A stretch of 64,000 bases of DNA from Actinopolymorpha singaporensis (lineage in GTDB: Bacteria > Actinomycetota > Actinomycetes > Propionibacteriales > Actinopolymorphaceae): contig NZ_LT629732.1 in assembly GCF_900104745.1 (NCBI RefSeq), positions 4,017,981-4,081,980 of the forward strand, in the 5' to 3' direction. The notes beneath the pieces were generated by a model. That model searched no databases and had not been told where the DNA came from. It saw only the letters and a program-made list of their open reading frames with translations. Below are positions 20,316-28,730 of the stretch, in pieces. The position numbers were made by a program, and so were the translations under genes. The stretch's first letter is position 1. Each line of letters starts with the position of its first letter.

Positions 20316-21689
20316 CTATGCCTTCCGGGCCTTCGCGTAGGCATCGGCTGACCGGCGCAGCTCGTCGTTCGCGCTCGTCCTTCCTACGGGCACCATGTCT
20401 GCGAGGACTGGTCCGCTCGCCTCGGGTGCCGCACCCGTCGGAACCCACGGACCGGGAACGTTCAGGCAGGCGTCTTCCTGATGCTCGTTCAGCCAGTCCA
20501 TCCATGGCACCTCTGTTGTCGTCACGCCGGGCTGTGTCGAGTTGGAACCGGTCGCCGCCAGCCACTGCTTGTAGTTGTCCTCACGGGAGAAGAACTCCAG
20601 CCACTTCATGGCGAGCTCCTTGTTGGGCGCCGACGTCGGAACGACCCACGACAGGTCCGGATTGAGCACCACCCGGTTGACTGCTGCAGCGTTGCTCGAG
20701 GGCATCGTGAAGAAGCCGAGATCAAGCTTGGGGTTGGCCTTGACGATGGTGGCCGCATCGAACGTTCCATCGATGAGGAACGGGAAGTCGTCCTCCTTCA
20801 CCGCCCATACGCCCGGCGCGGTCAGGGCTGACACGCCCGAGGCGTTGCGCTGGGCGTACTGCATGACCTTCAGGTACTTGGCGGCCACCTCGTGGTACAG
20901 GGGATCGTTCCAGGTCGCCGCACCCTGCCAGAACGCCTTGGCCCTCGCCGCACCGACCTCCGCGGCTCTTTCGGACCGTTTTCCTGCCATCAACGTCTGG
21001 GTCAGGATGCCGTGCCAGACGAACATCTGGTATCCGTCCTTGGCAGCAAGGAAGAGCGGAGTCAGACCCTTCGACTTCAGCGTGTCGAACGCCTGGATCA
21101 GCTCGTCCCAGGTGGACGGCAGTGGCACGCTGTGCTTCTCCAGCAGCGCCTTCTTGTAGAACAAGCCCCCGTAGGCGGGATACTGAGCGGCCATGAGTCC
21201 ATACTGGCGGCCCTCGTAGCCGAACGCGTACTGCTGCTGGGACTTCTCGTAACGCTTCATGAACCCGGTGTCCGTCAGGTCAACAGCCTTACCCGCAGCA
21301 ACCAGTGCCGCGAAGCCACCCGGCTTCTGCTCGGTGTACTTGGGCGGGAACGCCGAGGGGGTCAGCGCGAACTGGGCGACGATGTCGACCGACTTCGCCG
21401 CCAACTGGCTGTTGACGAGTGCGCCGTAGGCGTTGTTCGGGTTGGGGGCGTGGCGCATCGTGACCGTGACGCCTGGGTTCTCCTTCTCGAACGCGGCGTT
21501 GATCTTCCTGGTCACTTCCACCGCGGGCACGTTCGTCCACTGCACAATGACCAGATTGTGCTTGGCCCTCCTGGTCGGCGCGGCCTGCTCGCCGACCGTA
21601 CAAGCGGCGACTGACGAGCCACCGACCGCAGCGGCGGCCAGCCCCAAGCCTCCACGGAGGACTGCCCGTCTGTCCATGGCTCGGTTCAT
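20316..21689 (-). CDS. Extracellular sugar-binding lipoprotein (ABC family 1)
   Basis: A 457-residue protein with a twin-arginine-like lipoprotein signal (MDRRAVLRGGLGLAAAAVGG) and the lipobox SVAAC, so the mature protein should be lipid-anchored at Cys30. The body fits SBP_bac_1: an early strand-helix (LVIVQWTNVPAVEVTRKINAAFEKENP), FYKKALLEKHSVPLPSTWDE and GTFDAATI. It delivers a sugar to the two permeases encoded immediately downstream. The ATG overlaps the esterase stop (ATGA), indicating coupling. The substrate is unknown; the neighbouring secreted enzymes suggest an oligosaccharide or acylated, uronic-acid-containing glycan fragment. Confidence 0.88.
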   Translation of the reverse strand: MNRAMDRRAVLRGGLGLAAAAVGGSSVAACTVGEQAAPTRRAKHNLVIVQWTNVPAVEVTRKINAAFEKENPGVTVTMRHAPNPNNAYGALVNSQLAAKSVDIVAQFALTPSAFPPKYTEQKPGGFAALVAAGKAVDLTDTGFMKRYEKSQQQYAFGYEGRQYGLMAAQYPAYGGLFYKKALLEKHSVPLPSTWDELIQAFDTLKSKGLTPLFLAAKDGYQMFVWHGILTQTLMAGKRSERAAEVGAARAKAFWQGAATWNDPLYHEVAAKYLKVMQYAQRNASGVSALTAPGVWAVKEDDFPFLIDGTFDAATIVKANPKLDLGFFTMPSSNAAAVNRVVLNPDLSWVVPTSAPNKELAMKWLEFFSREDNYKQWLAATGSNSTQPGVTTTEVPWMDWLNEHQEDACLNVPGPWVPTGAAPEASGPVLADMVPVGRTSANDELRRSADAYAKARKA

Positions 21690-22966
21690 GACTCGTCTCC
21701 TTCGGGTCGTGGGGTGTTGCGCCCCATGCAGGCGAGAATCTCCTCGGCCGCGAGAGCGTGTCCGCGGTCGTCGGGATGGTTGATGCCGTTGTTCAGCAGG
21801 GTTTGGTATGGCACTGCCTCCAGTGCCAGATGCTCGTAGCGTCTCGAGACATCAGCGAGTGCGATCTGCTCCGAGTGACAGAAGTCGCGTAGGAACCGCG
21901 TGTACGGACGTTCGTCGGTATCTACTACAGCGTGACCAAAGCGCATCATCGAAGCCATCGTGAAGTGAGGCGTCGTGATGAGCAGTTCCGCACCGATCGC
22001 CTTGGTTCGGGACTTCAGGTCAAGGTAGAGACCGGGCCACGTCTTAGGGTCGAGTTCGGCATCGTTCACGAACTCCACGATCACCAGATGTGGTCTCGCC
22101 TCGGCGACTCGCGACCAATGACAGCGGGCTTCCTCACTTCGGCCCAGCCACTGCGCGGAGTTGGAACCGCCGACCGCCACAGTCGTGACCCGGGCGTCGG
22201 CACCCGAGGTTCGTAAGCCGTGCTCGACCAACGCGGGGAAGGATGCGCGGTCGGACGTGGCATCGCCGCCCGCGGTCACGCTGTCTCCCCAGCACACGAT
22301 CCTTACCTCCTCGCCGGCACGCAGCCGGGCGCTCGTGGAGGCAAGCAGGTGTTGCTGAGGCACTGTGACCGTCCGCGGCGCATCGCGTCGCAGGAGCACC
22401 TGTGCGTCGCGGCCATCGCCGAAGTACGGGACGAAGACGGTGGCCACAAGCCGTGCGCCGTCGGGATTGGCGGGGCGTCGCGGCGTGGTGAGATGGCTCT
22501 GCCCTTCGACGATCGTGAGCCCGCCGGTCGCGGACTCCACGACACTGTCGATGCGCAGAAGGGAATACGCGTAGTCGACCTCGCAGCCACCCGTGGCTGC
22601 GTCCAACAGGCCCATCGTCCCCCAGACGTCGTCGACTGCATAGTCGACTCCGGGTCGGAGCGTCCGCCCATCGAGAGAACGCACAATGACGCTGTGCGGG
22701 TCGAGCGCTCCGGGCGCAGGGATCGAGGCCTGACCACGGTGGCTGGTCAGCACGCCACGTGGCGCGCGGCCTGAGATCCAACGGTCTGGAACCGTGTGCG
22801 GAAGGATCAGTTGCTCGCCACGAACGAGACGCCTTTCCGCGGGTTCGACGCCATGCCTCACCAACTCACGGACGGCTTCGAGCATTGGCTGGTGGACGTC
22901 CGGCCCCGCGCCCCCGCCACCGTCCCTTACGGACGACGGTCCGGGCCGCCGCTCTTGAAGTGCCAT
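21686..22966 (-). CDS. SGNH/GDSL-type esterase, first gene of the ABC operon
   Basis: A 426-residue protein from ATG 22966, which has GGAGG ten bases upstream; the frame extends to 23041 but without a ribosome site. The N-terminal ~215 residues are beta-rich. The SGNH blocks follow: CWGDSVTAGGD (nucleophile Ser), VAVGGSNSAQW (block II Gly), VEFVNDAEL (block III Asn) and NHPDDRGH (Asp-x-x-His). Such enzymes often deacetylate carbohydrates. No signal peptide is evident, so it may act on imported acylated sugars. It heads the operon under the palindrome at 23046-23079. Confidence 0.82.
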   Translation of the reverse strand: MALQERRPGPSSVRDGGGGAGPDVHQPMLEAVRELVRHGVEPAERRLVRGEQLILPHTVPDRWISGRAPRGVLTSHRGQASIPAPGALDPHSVIVRSLDGRTLRPGVDYAVDDVWGTMGLLDAATGGCEVDYAYSLLRIDSVVESATGGLTIVEGQSHLTTPRRPANPDGARLVATVFVPYFGDGRDAQVLLRRDAPRTVTVPQQHLLASTSARLRAGEEVRIVCWGDSVTAGGDATSDRASFPALVEHGLRTSGADARVTTVAVGGSNSAQWLGRSEEARCHWSRVAEARPHLVIVEFVNDAELDPKTWPGLYLDLKSRTKAIGAELLITTPHFTMASMMRFGHAVVDTDERPYTRFLRDFCHSEQIALADVSRRYEHLALEAVPYQTLLNNGINHPDDRGHALAAEEILACMGRNTPRPEGDES

Positions 22967-23045
22967 GCTGTCGTCGACCTCCACCGATTCGAGAAATCCG
23001 ACCGACCCGGTTGCGCATCGCGGTACGACCAGCCACAGCACACGC

Positions 23046-23079
23046 GGTCCGGGCCTTGGAGCGCTCCAAGGCCCGGACC
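23046..23079. promoter_or_regulatory. LacI operator O1: 34-bp perfect palindrome
   Basis: A 34-bp perfect palindrome with core TTGGAGCGCTCCAA lies between the divergent esterase-ABC operon and lacI-type gene starts. The core closely resembles the published CebR box TGGGAGCGCTCCCA of Streptomyces LacI regulators. A second copy of the core is at 24226. It probably governs both divergent promoters. Confidence 0.85.
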
Positions 23080-23141
23080 TTATGATTTCCTAGGAGGCGG
23101 TGTCAACGGTTTGGGCAGATACTCCAGATTGGGGCGCGTGC

Positions 23142-24155
23142 ATGGCAGTGACCATTGAGGACGTCGCACGGCGGGCAGGGGTGTCCCGTGGGACCGTGAG
23201 CAACGTTCTCAACCGCCCCGATGTCGTCTCCGAGGCGACCAGGGCCCGTGTGCTGGCGGCGATGAGTGACCTCGACTTCATCCCGAGCCAGCCTGCCCGC
23301 ATGCTGGGGGGCCTGCGTAACCGCAGTATCGGCCTTGTCATGCACGATGTGGGCCATCCCTTCTTCGCGGAGATTGCGCGCGGCGTCGAAGACGTCACGA
23401 TCCGCGAGAACTACGTCCTCACCTTGACGAGCACCCGCGATGACGCTGAGCGCGAGCGTTCCTCGCTGCGTCTTCTGATCGCCCAGCAGGTGTCAGGGAT
23501 ATTGCTCATACCGACGGCGTCAGGAGCGGGAGAGGTACAGCAGGTGCGAGAACGAGGCGTCGCGGCGGTCCTCCTGGACCACGAGGGTGGCGCAGGCGAG
23601 TGCTCGGTCGCCGTCGACGACATCCGTGGCGGGATAGCGGCAACCCAGCACCTGCTGAGCCTGGGACACCGTCGGCTGGCCTTCGTGGGAGGCCCAGGAC
23701 GTGGCCGGCAGCACTCCGATCGACTCAGCGGTATGCGCTCCGCCTTGACTACGGCCGGCGGTCGGGTGCGACCGGGAGTTCAGGTCGTCACTGTGCCGGC
23801 GGACACGATCGCCTGTGGCGAAGAGGCGGCCAGGAGCCTGCTGGCTGACAGCGCGAGGCGTTCCCGGCCCACCGGGATCCTGTGCGGTAACGACCTGCTG
23901 GCAGTCGGGCTGATGCGCGGCCTCGGCTCGGCCGGCGTCAGCGTTCCGGATGACGTGGCAGTTGTCGGCTACGACGACATCGAGTTGGCAACGCTGGTTG
24001 GTACGCCGATCACCTCGGTCCGCCAGCCGATGTACGAGATGGGCCACACCGCCGCCGAGTTGTTGGTCAGCGAGATCCGCGACCGTGGCCACACCCACCG
24101 CAACGTACGGTTCGTACCGGAACTGGTCGTTCGCGACTCGACGGTGAGGCCATAA
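23142..24155 (+). CDS. LacI-family transcriptional repressor
   Basis: A 337-residue protein from the ATG at 23142; the frame stays open to 23100, but the LacI helix-turn-helix begins right at the chosen start (MAVTIEDVARRAGVSRGTVS). The hinge is FIPSQPARML. A periplasmic-binding-protein-like effector domain follows (IGLVMHDVGHPFFAEIARG, GILCGNDLLAVGLMRGL, VVGYDDIELATLVGTPITSV). It is flanked by two matching palindromes, one in the divergent promoter and one before the DUF4838 gene, so it very likely represses both arms and itself. The inducer is presumably a sugar taken up by the ABC system. Confidence 0.92.
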   Translation: MAVTIEDVARRAGVSRGTVSNVLNRPDVVSEATRARVLAAMSDLDFIPSQPARMLGGLRNRSIGLVMHDVGHPFFAEIARGVEDVTIRENYVLTLTSTRDDAERERSSLRLLIAQQVSGILLIPTASGAGEVQQVRERGVAAVLLDHEGGAGECSVAVDDIRGGIAATQHLLSLGHRRLAFVGGPGRGRQHSDRLSGMRSALTTAGGRVRPGVQVVTVPADTIACGEEAARSLLADSARRSRPTGILCGNDLLAVGLMRGLGSAGVSVPDDVAVVGYDDIELATLVGTPITSVRQPMYEMGHTAAELLVSEIRDRGHTHRNVRFVPELVVRDSTVRP

Positions 24156-24225
24156 GCGGCCGGGCACGGATCCCGAAGCGACGGTTGCTTGACTCCGAGT
24201 GGGCGCGAGCCTAGCTTGAGTCGCG

Positions 24226-24239
24226 TTGGAGCGCTCCAG
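24226..24239. promoter_or_regulatory. LacI operator O2 upstream of the DUF4838 operon
   Basis: TTGGAGCGCTCCAG differs from the O1 core by one base. It lies 139 bases before the start codon at 24378 and after the lacI stop, so it predicts LacI control of the DUF4838-MDR-epimerase operon from its own promoter. Confidence 0.8.
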
Positions 24240-24377
24240 AGCCTCGGCGGCGTCCGGGCTCAGTAGACGGCGCACGTCCGCACGAGCCCGTGCCGGCAGC
24301 GGCTGGAACCTTCGCCGGGTGCTTCAGAAGACCTCATCTCATGGCCGTGCAACTCCACACAGTGGTTGGAGATGTCA

Positions 24378-26690
24378 ATGAACGTCGGACCCGACGAGCA
24401 CAGTGCAGGAATCAAGCGCAGGACCCTCCTGCTGGCCGGCTCGGGCGCGGGACTCCTGGGCCTGGCACACGTGGCGTCGGCCGGGGAAGCCTCGGCGGAG
24501 GGAGCTCGGCTCCACCTGGCCGAGGACGGCCGTACCCGCTACCAGGTGTACTGCGGCGCCGACGAGGACGCGACGGTACTTTACGCTGCCAACGAGTTGG
24601 CGTCGTACCTCAAGTCGATCACCTCGGCCACGTTTCCGGTCGTGTCCGGCGACACACCGCCTTCGGGTCCGCCCTTGTTGGTGGTGGGACGGAACAACCC
24701 GCTGTCCGCGCGACTCGGCAAGTCCGTCGACTACGCCGCCCTCGGCGAGGACGGTTTCGCTCTACGCGCTGTCGCCGAGACGGTGTTCATCGCCGGCGCG
24801 AACCCCAGGGGCACTCTCTACGGCGTGACCTGGCTACTTGACCGCGTACTCGGCGTCCGCTGGTTCTCGGCCGATTACACCAGGATCCCGGCACAACGTA
24901 CGCTCAAGGTGGCCCGCGAAAGCCTGAACACCGACGAGGTACCACGCTTCCGCTACCGCCAGATCTACGCGGGTGACTCGATAGACCCGGCGTACCGTCA
25001 CCACAACTTGCTGAACGGCAACCGTGGCTTCGAAAACCACCCGGTCCCAAAGCATCTCGACACCTGGTCGACGTACTGGCCGGCCGACCCGTTCGGCGGA
25101 AACTGGCAGGAGATGGTGCCTGACGAGAGCCTTTGGTATGGCGGGCAAGTCCTGGCAATGGATCCGCGTACCCGTGAAATGGCTACCGACAACCTGGTGA
25201 AGAAGCTCCGGGAGCGGATCGCCGCGGGCCTGGATCCGTCGTGGGGTTTCGAACAGGCAGACAGAGGCTGGGATCCCGATCCTGCGAGCAAGGAGTTCGC
25301 CAGTCGTCACGGTGGTGCCCTGTCGGCGGCCGTGGTCGACCTGGCAAATGACGTTGCGGCCCGCGTGCGCCAGCAGATCCCGGAGGCCCGACTGAGCACG
25401 CAGGCGTACTCGTTCAGCTTCAGTCCGCCGACGGGAATCCACGTGGGCGAGGGTGTCGTCATGACCGTGGCCCCCATCCAGGCGAACTTCGCCCACTCCC
25501 GCTTCGAAGGCGACAACGCGGAGATCGGCCAGACGCTCAAGAAGTGGTGCGAGGTCGCCGATGACATCGTCATCTGGGACTACACCGTCGACTTCGCGTA
25601 CTACATCCAGCCGTTCCCCGACTACTGGTCCTTCGGTGCGACGGTGCAGGGGCTGGCAGAACACCCCCAGGTCGGCGGCTACTTCGCGCAGAACGCCTAC
25701 AACGCAGCCGGCACCGAATTCGCCGAGCTGCGCACCTGGGTGCTCGGCCGACTGTTGTGGGACCCGAGCCTGGACCCGGACGCGCTGATCCGGGAGTTCC
25801 TTCGCGGCTACTACGGGCCCGCAGCCCAGACCATCTACAGCTACATGAAGCTGATGCGGCAGTCGGTCGAGGACACCAACACCCGGCTGGTCTACAACGC
25901 GACCGTGAACTCTCCCTACCTGCATTTCGACACCATGCTGCAGGCCGACAAGCTGATGGCCAAGGCAGAGGAACTCGTTCGGAACAATCCGGATCTGCGC
26001 GCACACGTGCAGGCCGTCCGGCTCTGTGTCGACTTCGTCATCCTCATGCGAGCCGCCGAGTTCGTACGCATCGCGAAGTTGAGGGGCCTGCAGTGGGACC
26101 CCGATCTGGAGAACCGGCTTCCGCGCTTCGAGGAGGAGGTACGCGTCGCCGGCCTCACCCGCTCCGGTGAGTTCGGCATGACGCCGGAGCAACTGATCCG
26201 ACAGCTCCGCATCGCCTCCGCCCCCGCGACCCCGCCGGCGACTGCTGCCGGCCTGCCGCTGGAGGACTGGGTGGACTTTCAGGAGCCGGCGCTCAAGCTG
26301 TATGGGCCCGTGACCACGATCCTCGATGACCCCGACGCCTCGAACGGCTACACAGTACGCATGCCAGGTAACCGGCCCGACTGGGGCGTCCAGCTCACCC
26401 TCGACGGCCTCCCAACCGAAGGCACGTGGAAGGTCTACATCTCGGTGCGCGCCGACACCGGGTCCGCCGCACCCGAGGCAACCGCGATGGCGGCGGGAGT
26501 ATGGCCACCCTTCGGCAATGAGCGGACCATCACGGTCTCGGAGGTCTCCGACGGCAGCTACCACGAGCTCGAGCTTCCCGGCACCTATCGGTACGACGCC
26601 GAGAACATCGAGTACGTATGGGTCTCCCCGCCGAACTCCGCCGAAATCCCGTACGTCTATGTGGACCGCATCTTCGCCGTGAGGGTATGA
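24378..26690 (+). CDS. Tat-exported DUF4838 / alpha-glucuronidase-like protein
   Basis: A 770-residue protein from ATG 24378, which has GGAG six bases upstream (in-frame TTG 24366 and ATG 24372 are weaker). The signal is Tat-like: KRRTLLLAGSGAGLLGLAHV with a cut near ASAGEASA. Residues ~45-180 resemble the GH67 N-terminal domain (AANELASYLKSITSATFPV, GTLYGVTWLLDRVLGVRWFS). Residues ~190-560 match DUF4838, a presumed TIM barrel (WGFEQADRGWDP, VIWDYTVDFAYYIQPFPDYW, GYFAQNAYNAAG). The last ~120 residues look like a beta-sandwich. It probably attacks uronic-acid-containing or related glycans outside the cell; the activity is unproven. Confidence 0.8.
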   Translation: MNVGPDEHSAGIKRRTLLLAGSGAGLLGLAHVASAGEASAEGARLHLAEDGRTRYQVYCGADEDATVLYAANELASYLKSITSATFPVVSGDTPPSGPPLLVVGRNNPLSARLGKSVDYAALGEDGFALRAVAETVFIAGANPRGTLYGVTWLLDRVLGVRWFSADYTRIPAQRTLKVARESLNTDEVPRFRYRQIYAGDSIDPAYRHHNLLNGNRGFENHPVPKHLDTWSTYWPADPFGGNWQEMVPDESLWYGGQVLAMDPRTREMATDNLVKKLRERIAAGLDPSWGFEQADRGWDPDPASKEFASRHGGALSAAVVDLANDVAARVRQQIPEARLSTQAYSFSFSPPTGIHVGEGVVMTVAPIQANFAHSRFEGDNAEIGQTLKKWCEVADDIVIWDYTVDFAYYIQPFPDYWSFGATVQGLAEHPQVGGYFAQNAYNAAGTEFAELRTWVLGRLLWDPSLDPDALIREFLRGYYGPAAQTIYSYMKLMRQSVEDTNTRLVYNATVNSPYLHFDTMLQADKLMAKAEELVRNNPDLRAHVQAVRLCVDFVILMRAAEFVRIAKLRGLQWDPDLENRLPRFEEEVRVAGLTRSGEFGMTPEQLIRQLRIASAPATPPATAAGLPLEDWVDFQEPALKLYGPVTTILDDPDASNGYTVRMPGNRPDWGVQLTLDGLPTEGTWKVYISVRADTGSAAPEATAMAAGVWPPFGNERTITVSEVSDGSYHELELPGTYRYDAENIEYVWVSPPNSAEIPYVYVDRIFAVRV

Positions 26691-26741
26691 AGCAACAGCA
26701 CGGTCGGGACGCGGTCACGAAACCGAAGAGCTGGAGGAGCA

Positions 26742-27728
26742 TTGTCGAGCAGTGACGCGATCGTGTGCCGGCAGCCAGGAAACATCGAGTGCGCGAAGCT
26801 CGGCCTGGCCGCGGTTGGCCCACGGCAGGTGGTTGTACGGACCCTGATGTCAGCAGTCAGTACGGGCACCGACAAGTGGGTCATGCGCGGCACCTTCGGC
26901 TCCGGCAACGTCAGCTTTCCGGCCGTCCCCGGATACCAGCGCGTCGGGATCGTGGAGGAGATCGGATCCGAGGTCGCGGGACTCCGGATCGGGCAGCGGG
27001 TTGTGGCGACGAGCGGTCTCGGCTACGTCGACGTGAGCTCGTCCTGGGGGGCGCACTCCTCGCGGTCGATTTCCGACGCCGTGGACGTCTATGACGCCGA
27101 AGGGCTACCGGCGGAGAGGTCGGCGTTCGTGGTGGTCGCTCAGGTCGGCTACAACGCGGCGTCTCGTCTCCTCCTCCCCGCCGGCGCCCACGTCCTCGTG
27201 GTTGGTGACGGAGTGATCGGCGCGTCCGCGGCCTTCGCGTGCCGTGCCCGTGGCTTCGACGTGCTCCTGGTCGGCCGGCACCGCTCGCGCCTGGAGGTAC
27301 TGGGTCGAGCCGGGTTCGAGACGCTCAACGGGAGAGCAACGGACCCCGAGCCCACACTGGCGGAGTTCGCTCCGGAAGCCGTCATCGACACCGTGCAGAA
27401 CACCGAAGCATTCGACATGTACATTCCACGGCTCCCGCGCCGGACCGGCCAGGTCGTCTACAGCGGCCATTCTCCCGGAGGGGTGACCGCATGGGGCGAC
27501 ATGGCCGTCCTGCAGGAGCGCGAGCTCACCGTCCATTTCGTCTCCGGGATCACCGGTGACCGTGTCAGGGCAACCCTCGCCCTCATGCGAAACGGTCAGA
27601 TGCCATCCGAGCAACTCCTCGGCACCGTCGCGCAGGGGCCTGACGATGCACGTGCACTGATGAAGAACGTGAGCGAGGGTCGCCTCGAACCCGTCGCCGC
27701 GGCGATCGACTGGACGTGGGCCGCATGA
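26742..27728 (+). CDS. MDR-superfamily dehydrogenase (zinc-type alcohol/sugar dehydrogenase-like)
   Basis: A 328-residue protein starting with TTG at 26742, closely preceded by GGAGGAG. An N-terminal GroES-like domain (GPRQVVVRTLMSAVSTGTDK, VPGYQRVGIVEEIGSEV) is followed by a Rossmann domain (HVLVVGDGVIGASAAFACRA). The shape resembles the short BchC-like members of the medium-chain family. The usual catalytic zinc Cys/His set is not complete, since the GTDKW region replaces the GxC motif. It likely oxidises or reduces a sugar released by the locus. Its stop overlaps the epimerase start. Confidence 0.75.
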   Translation: MSSSDAIVCRQPGNIECAKLGLAAVGPRQVVVRTLMSAVSTGTDKWVMRGTFGSGNVSFPAVPGYQRVGIVEEIGSEVAGLRIGQRVVATSGLGYVDVSSSWGAHSSRSISDAVDVYDAEGLPAERSAFVVVAQVGYNAASRLLLPAGAHVLVVGDGVIGASAAFACRARGFDVLLVGRHRSRLEVLGRAGFETLNGRATDPEPTLAEFAPEAVIDTVQNTEAFDMYIPRLPRRTGQVVYSGHSPGGVTAWGDMAVLQERELTVHFVSGITGDRVRATLALMRNGQMPSEQLLGTVAQGPDDARALMKNVSEGRLEPVAAAIDWTWAA

Positions 27729-28642
27729 GAATCGCGATCACCGGCGCGGCTGGTTGGCTCGGCCGATACGTAACGGCCGCCCTGGAGACCAGCCACGAAC
27801 TCGTTCTCATCGACAACGTCGCCCCCGAAGAGGCGACGATCTTCGATCCGTCTGCGCCGGGAGGGCGCAGACGGTTGCCGTTGTCGCCGAGTTGGCCGTA
27901 CCACCACCTCGACATCCTCGACGACGAGGGACTCTCGCGCGCCCTCACGGACGTCGAGGTGGTGGTGCACCTTGCCGGCCGTCCCACGGGTGAGTGGGAG
28001 AACGCCAAGGCCACGGTGATGACGAACATCGTCGGGACGTTCAACGTCTTCGACCAGGCGCGGATGGCAGGTGCTCGTCGAGTCGTCAATGCGTCGAGCA
28101 TCAACGCATTCGGGACGTTCTACTGGCGGGTCAGTGGCCGATCACCGATGCACCGATCCCTGCCGCTCACCGAAGACGAACCGGTCACGCCAGAAGATCC
28201 GTACAGTATGAGCAAGGCCACCACCGAAGTGCTCGGAGCGACCTTCAACCGGGCGTTCGGATTCGAGGCCGTCAACCTGCGCTTCGCCGGTGTGTGGTCG
28301 GAGTCCACCTACGACGCGGCGCTCGACGCAGGCCTTCCTGCCACCAAGGAGTGGGCTGACGACCTGTTCCAGTGGGTACACGTCCTTGACGTCACACAGG
28401 GGATCACCAAGGCTGCGCTCGTCGACACGGTCGTTCCCGTTCCGATCACACTGGCTGCGGCGGACACCCGGGCACCCGAGCCGACCTTGGAGGTGCTTGC
28501 CAAACTTCGGCCGGAACTGATCCAGTATCTGTGCGAGCCTCTGCCCAAGCGTGCGGGACTCCTCTCCATCGCCAGGGCCAGAACGTTCCTTGGCTACGAG
28601 CCTCGGTATTCCCTGGATGCGGCCGTCCGTGACCTCTCCTGA
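27725..28642 (+). CDS. NAD-dependent epimerase/dehydratase (SDR, extended)
   Basis: A 305-residue protein; the ATG overlaps the previous TGA. The NAD-binding motif is ITGAAGWLGRY, with Asp in LIDNVAP as ribose contact. The HLAGRP strand follows, then NASSINAFG, and the catalytic pair is in YSMSKATTE (Tyr-x3-Lys). Catabolic SDRs of this type act on hexoses, uronates or their lactones. Coupling to the MDR dehydrogenase suggests that the two act in sequence on the imported sugar. The last codons lie within direct repeat copy B. Confidence 0.82.
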   Translation: MRIAITGAAGWLGRYVTAALETSHELVLIDNVAPEEATIFDPSAPGGRRRLPLSPSWPYHHLDILDDEGLSRALTDVEVVVHLAGRPTGEWENAKATVMTNIVGTFNVFDQARMAGARRVVNASSINAFGTFYWRVSGRSPMHRSLPLTEDEPVTPEDPYSMSKATTEVLGATFNRAFGFEAVNLRFAGVWSESTYDAALDAGLPATKEWADDLFQWVHVLDVTQGITKAALVDTVVPVPITLAAADTRAPEPTLEVLAKLRPELIQYLCEPLPKRAGLLSIARARTFLGYEPRYSLDAAVRDLS

Positions 28643-28664
28643 TCGCGCCACGTGTCCTGGGTGC
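28634..28664. repeat. Direct repeat copy B at the end of the epimerase gene
   Basis: It matches copy A (18414-18448) over ctctcctgatcg and cgccacgtgtcctgggtgc, lacking only four bases between them. Its first nine bases are the last codons and stop of the epimerase. The remaining gap to 28730 shows no convincing hairpin. Confidence 0.7.
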
Positions 28665-28730
28665 ATGCGGTAACCGACGCCGGGGCCTCTGCGGGCTCTG
28701 GCTGGTCACCGGGACCGAAGTTGCCGTGGG

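Noticed and set aside
24834-26564. 576-residue minus-strand frame
   Set aside because: Antisense to the DUF4838 gene and without domain signatures.
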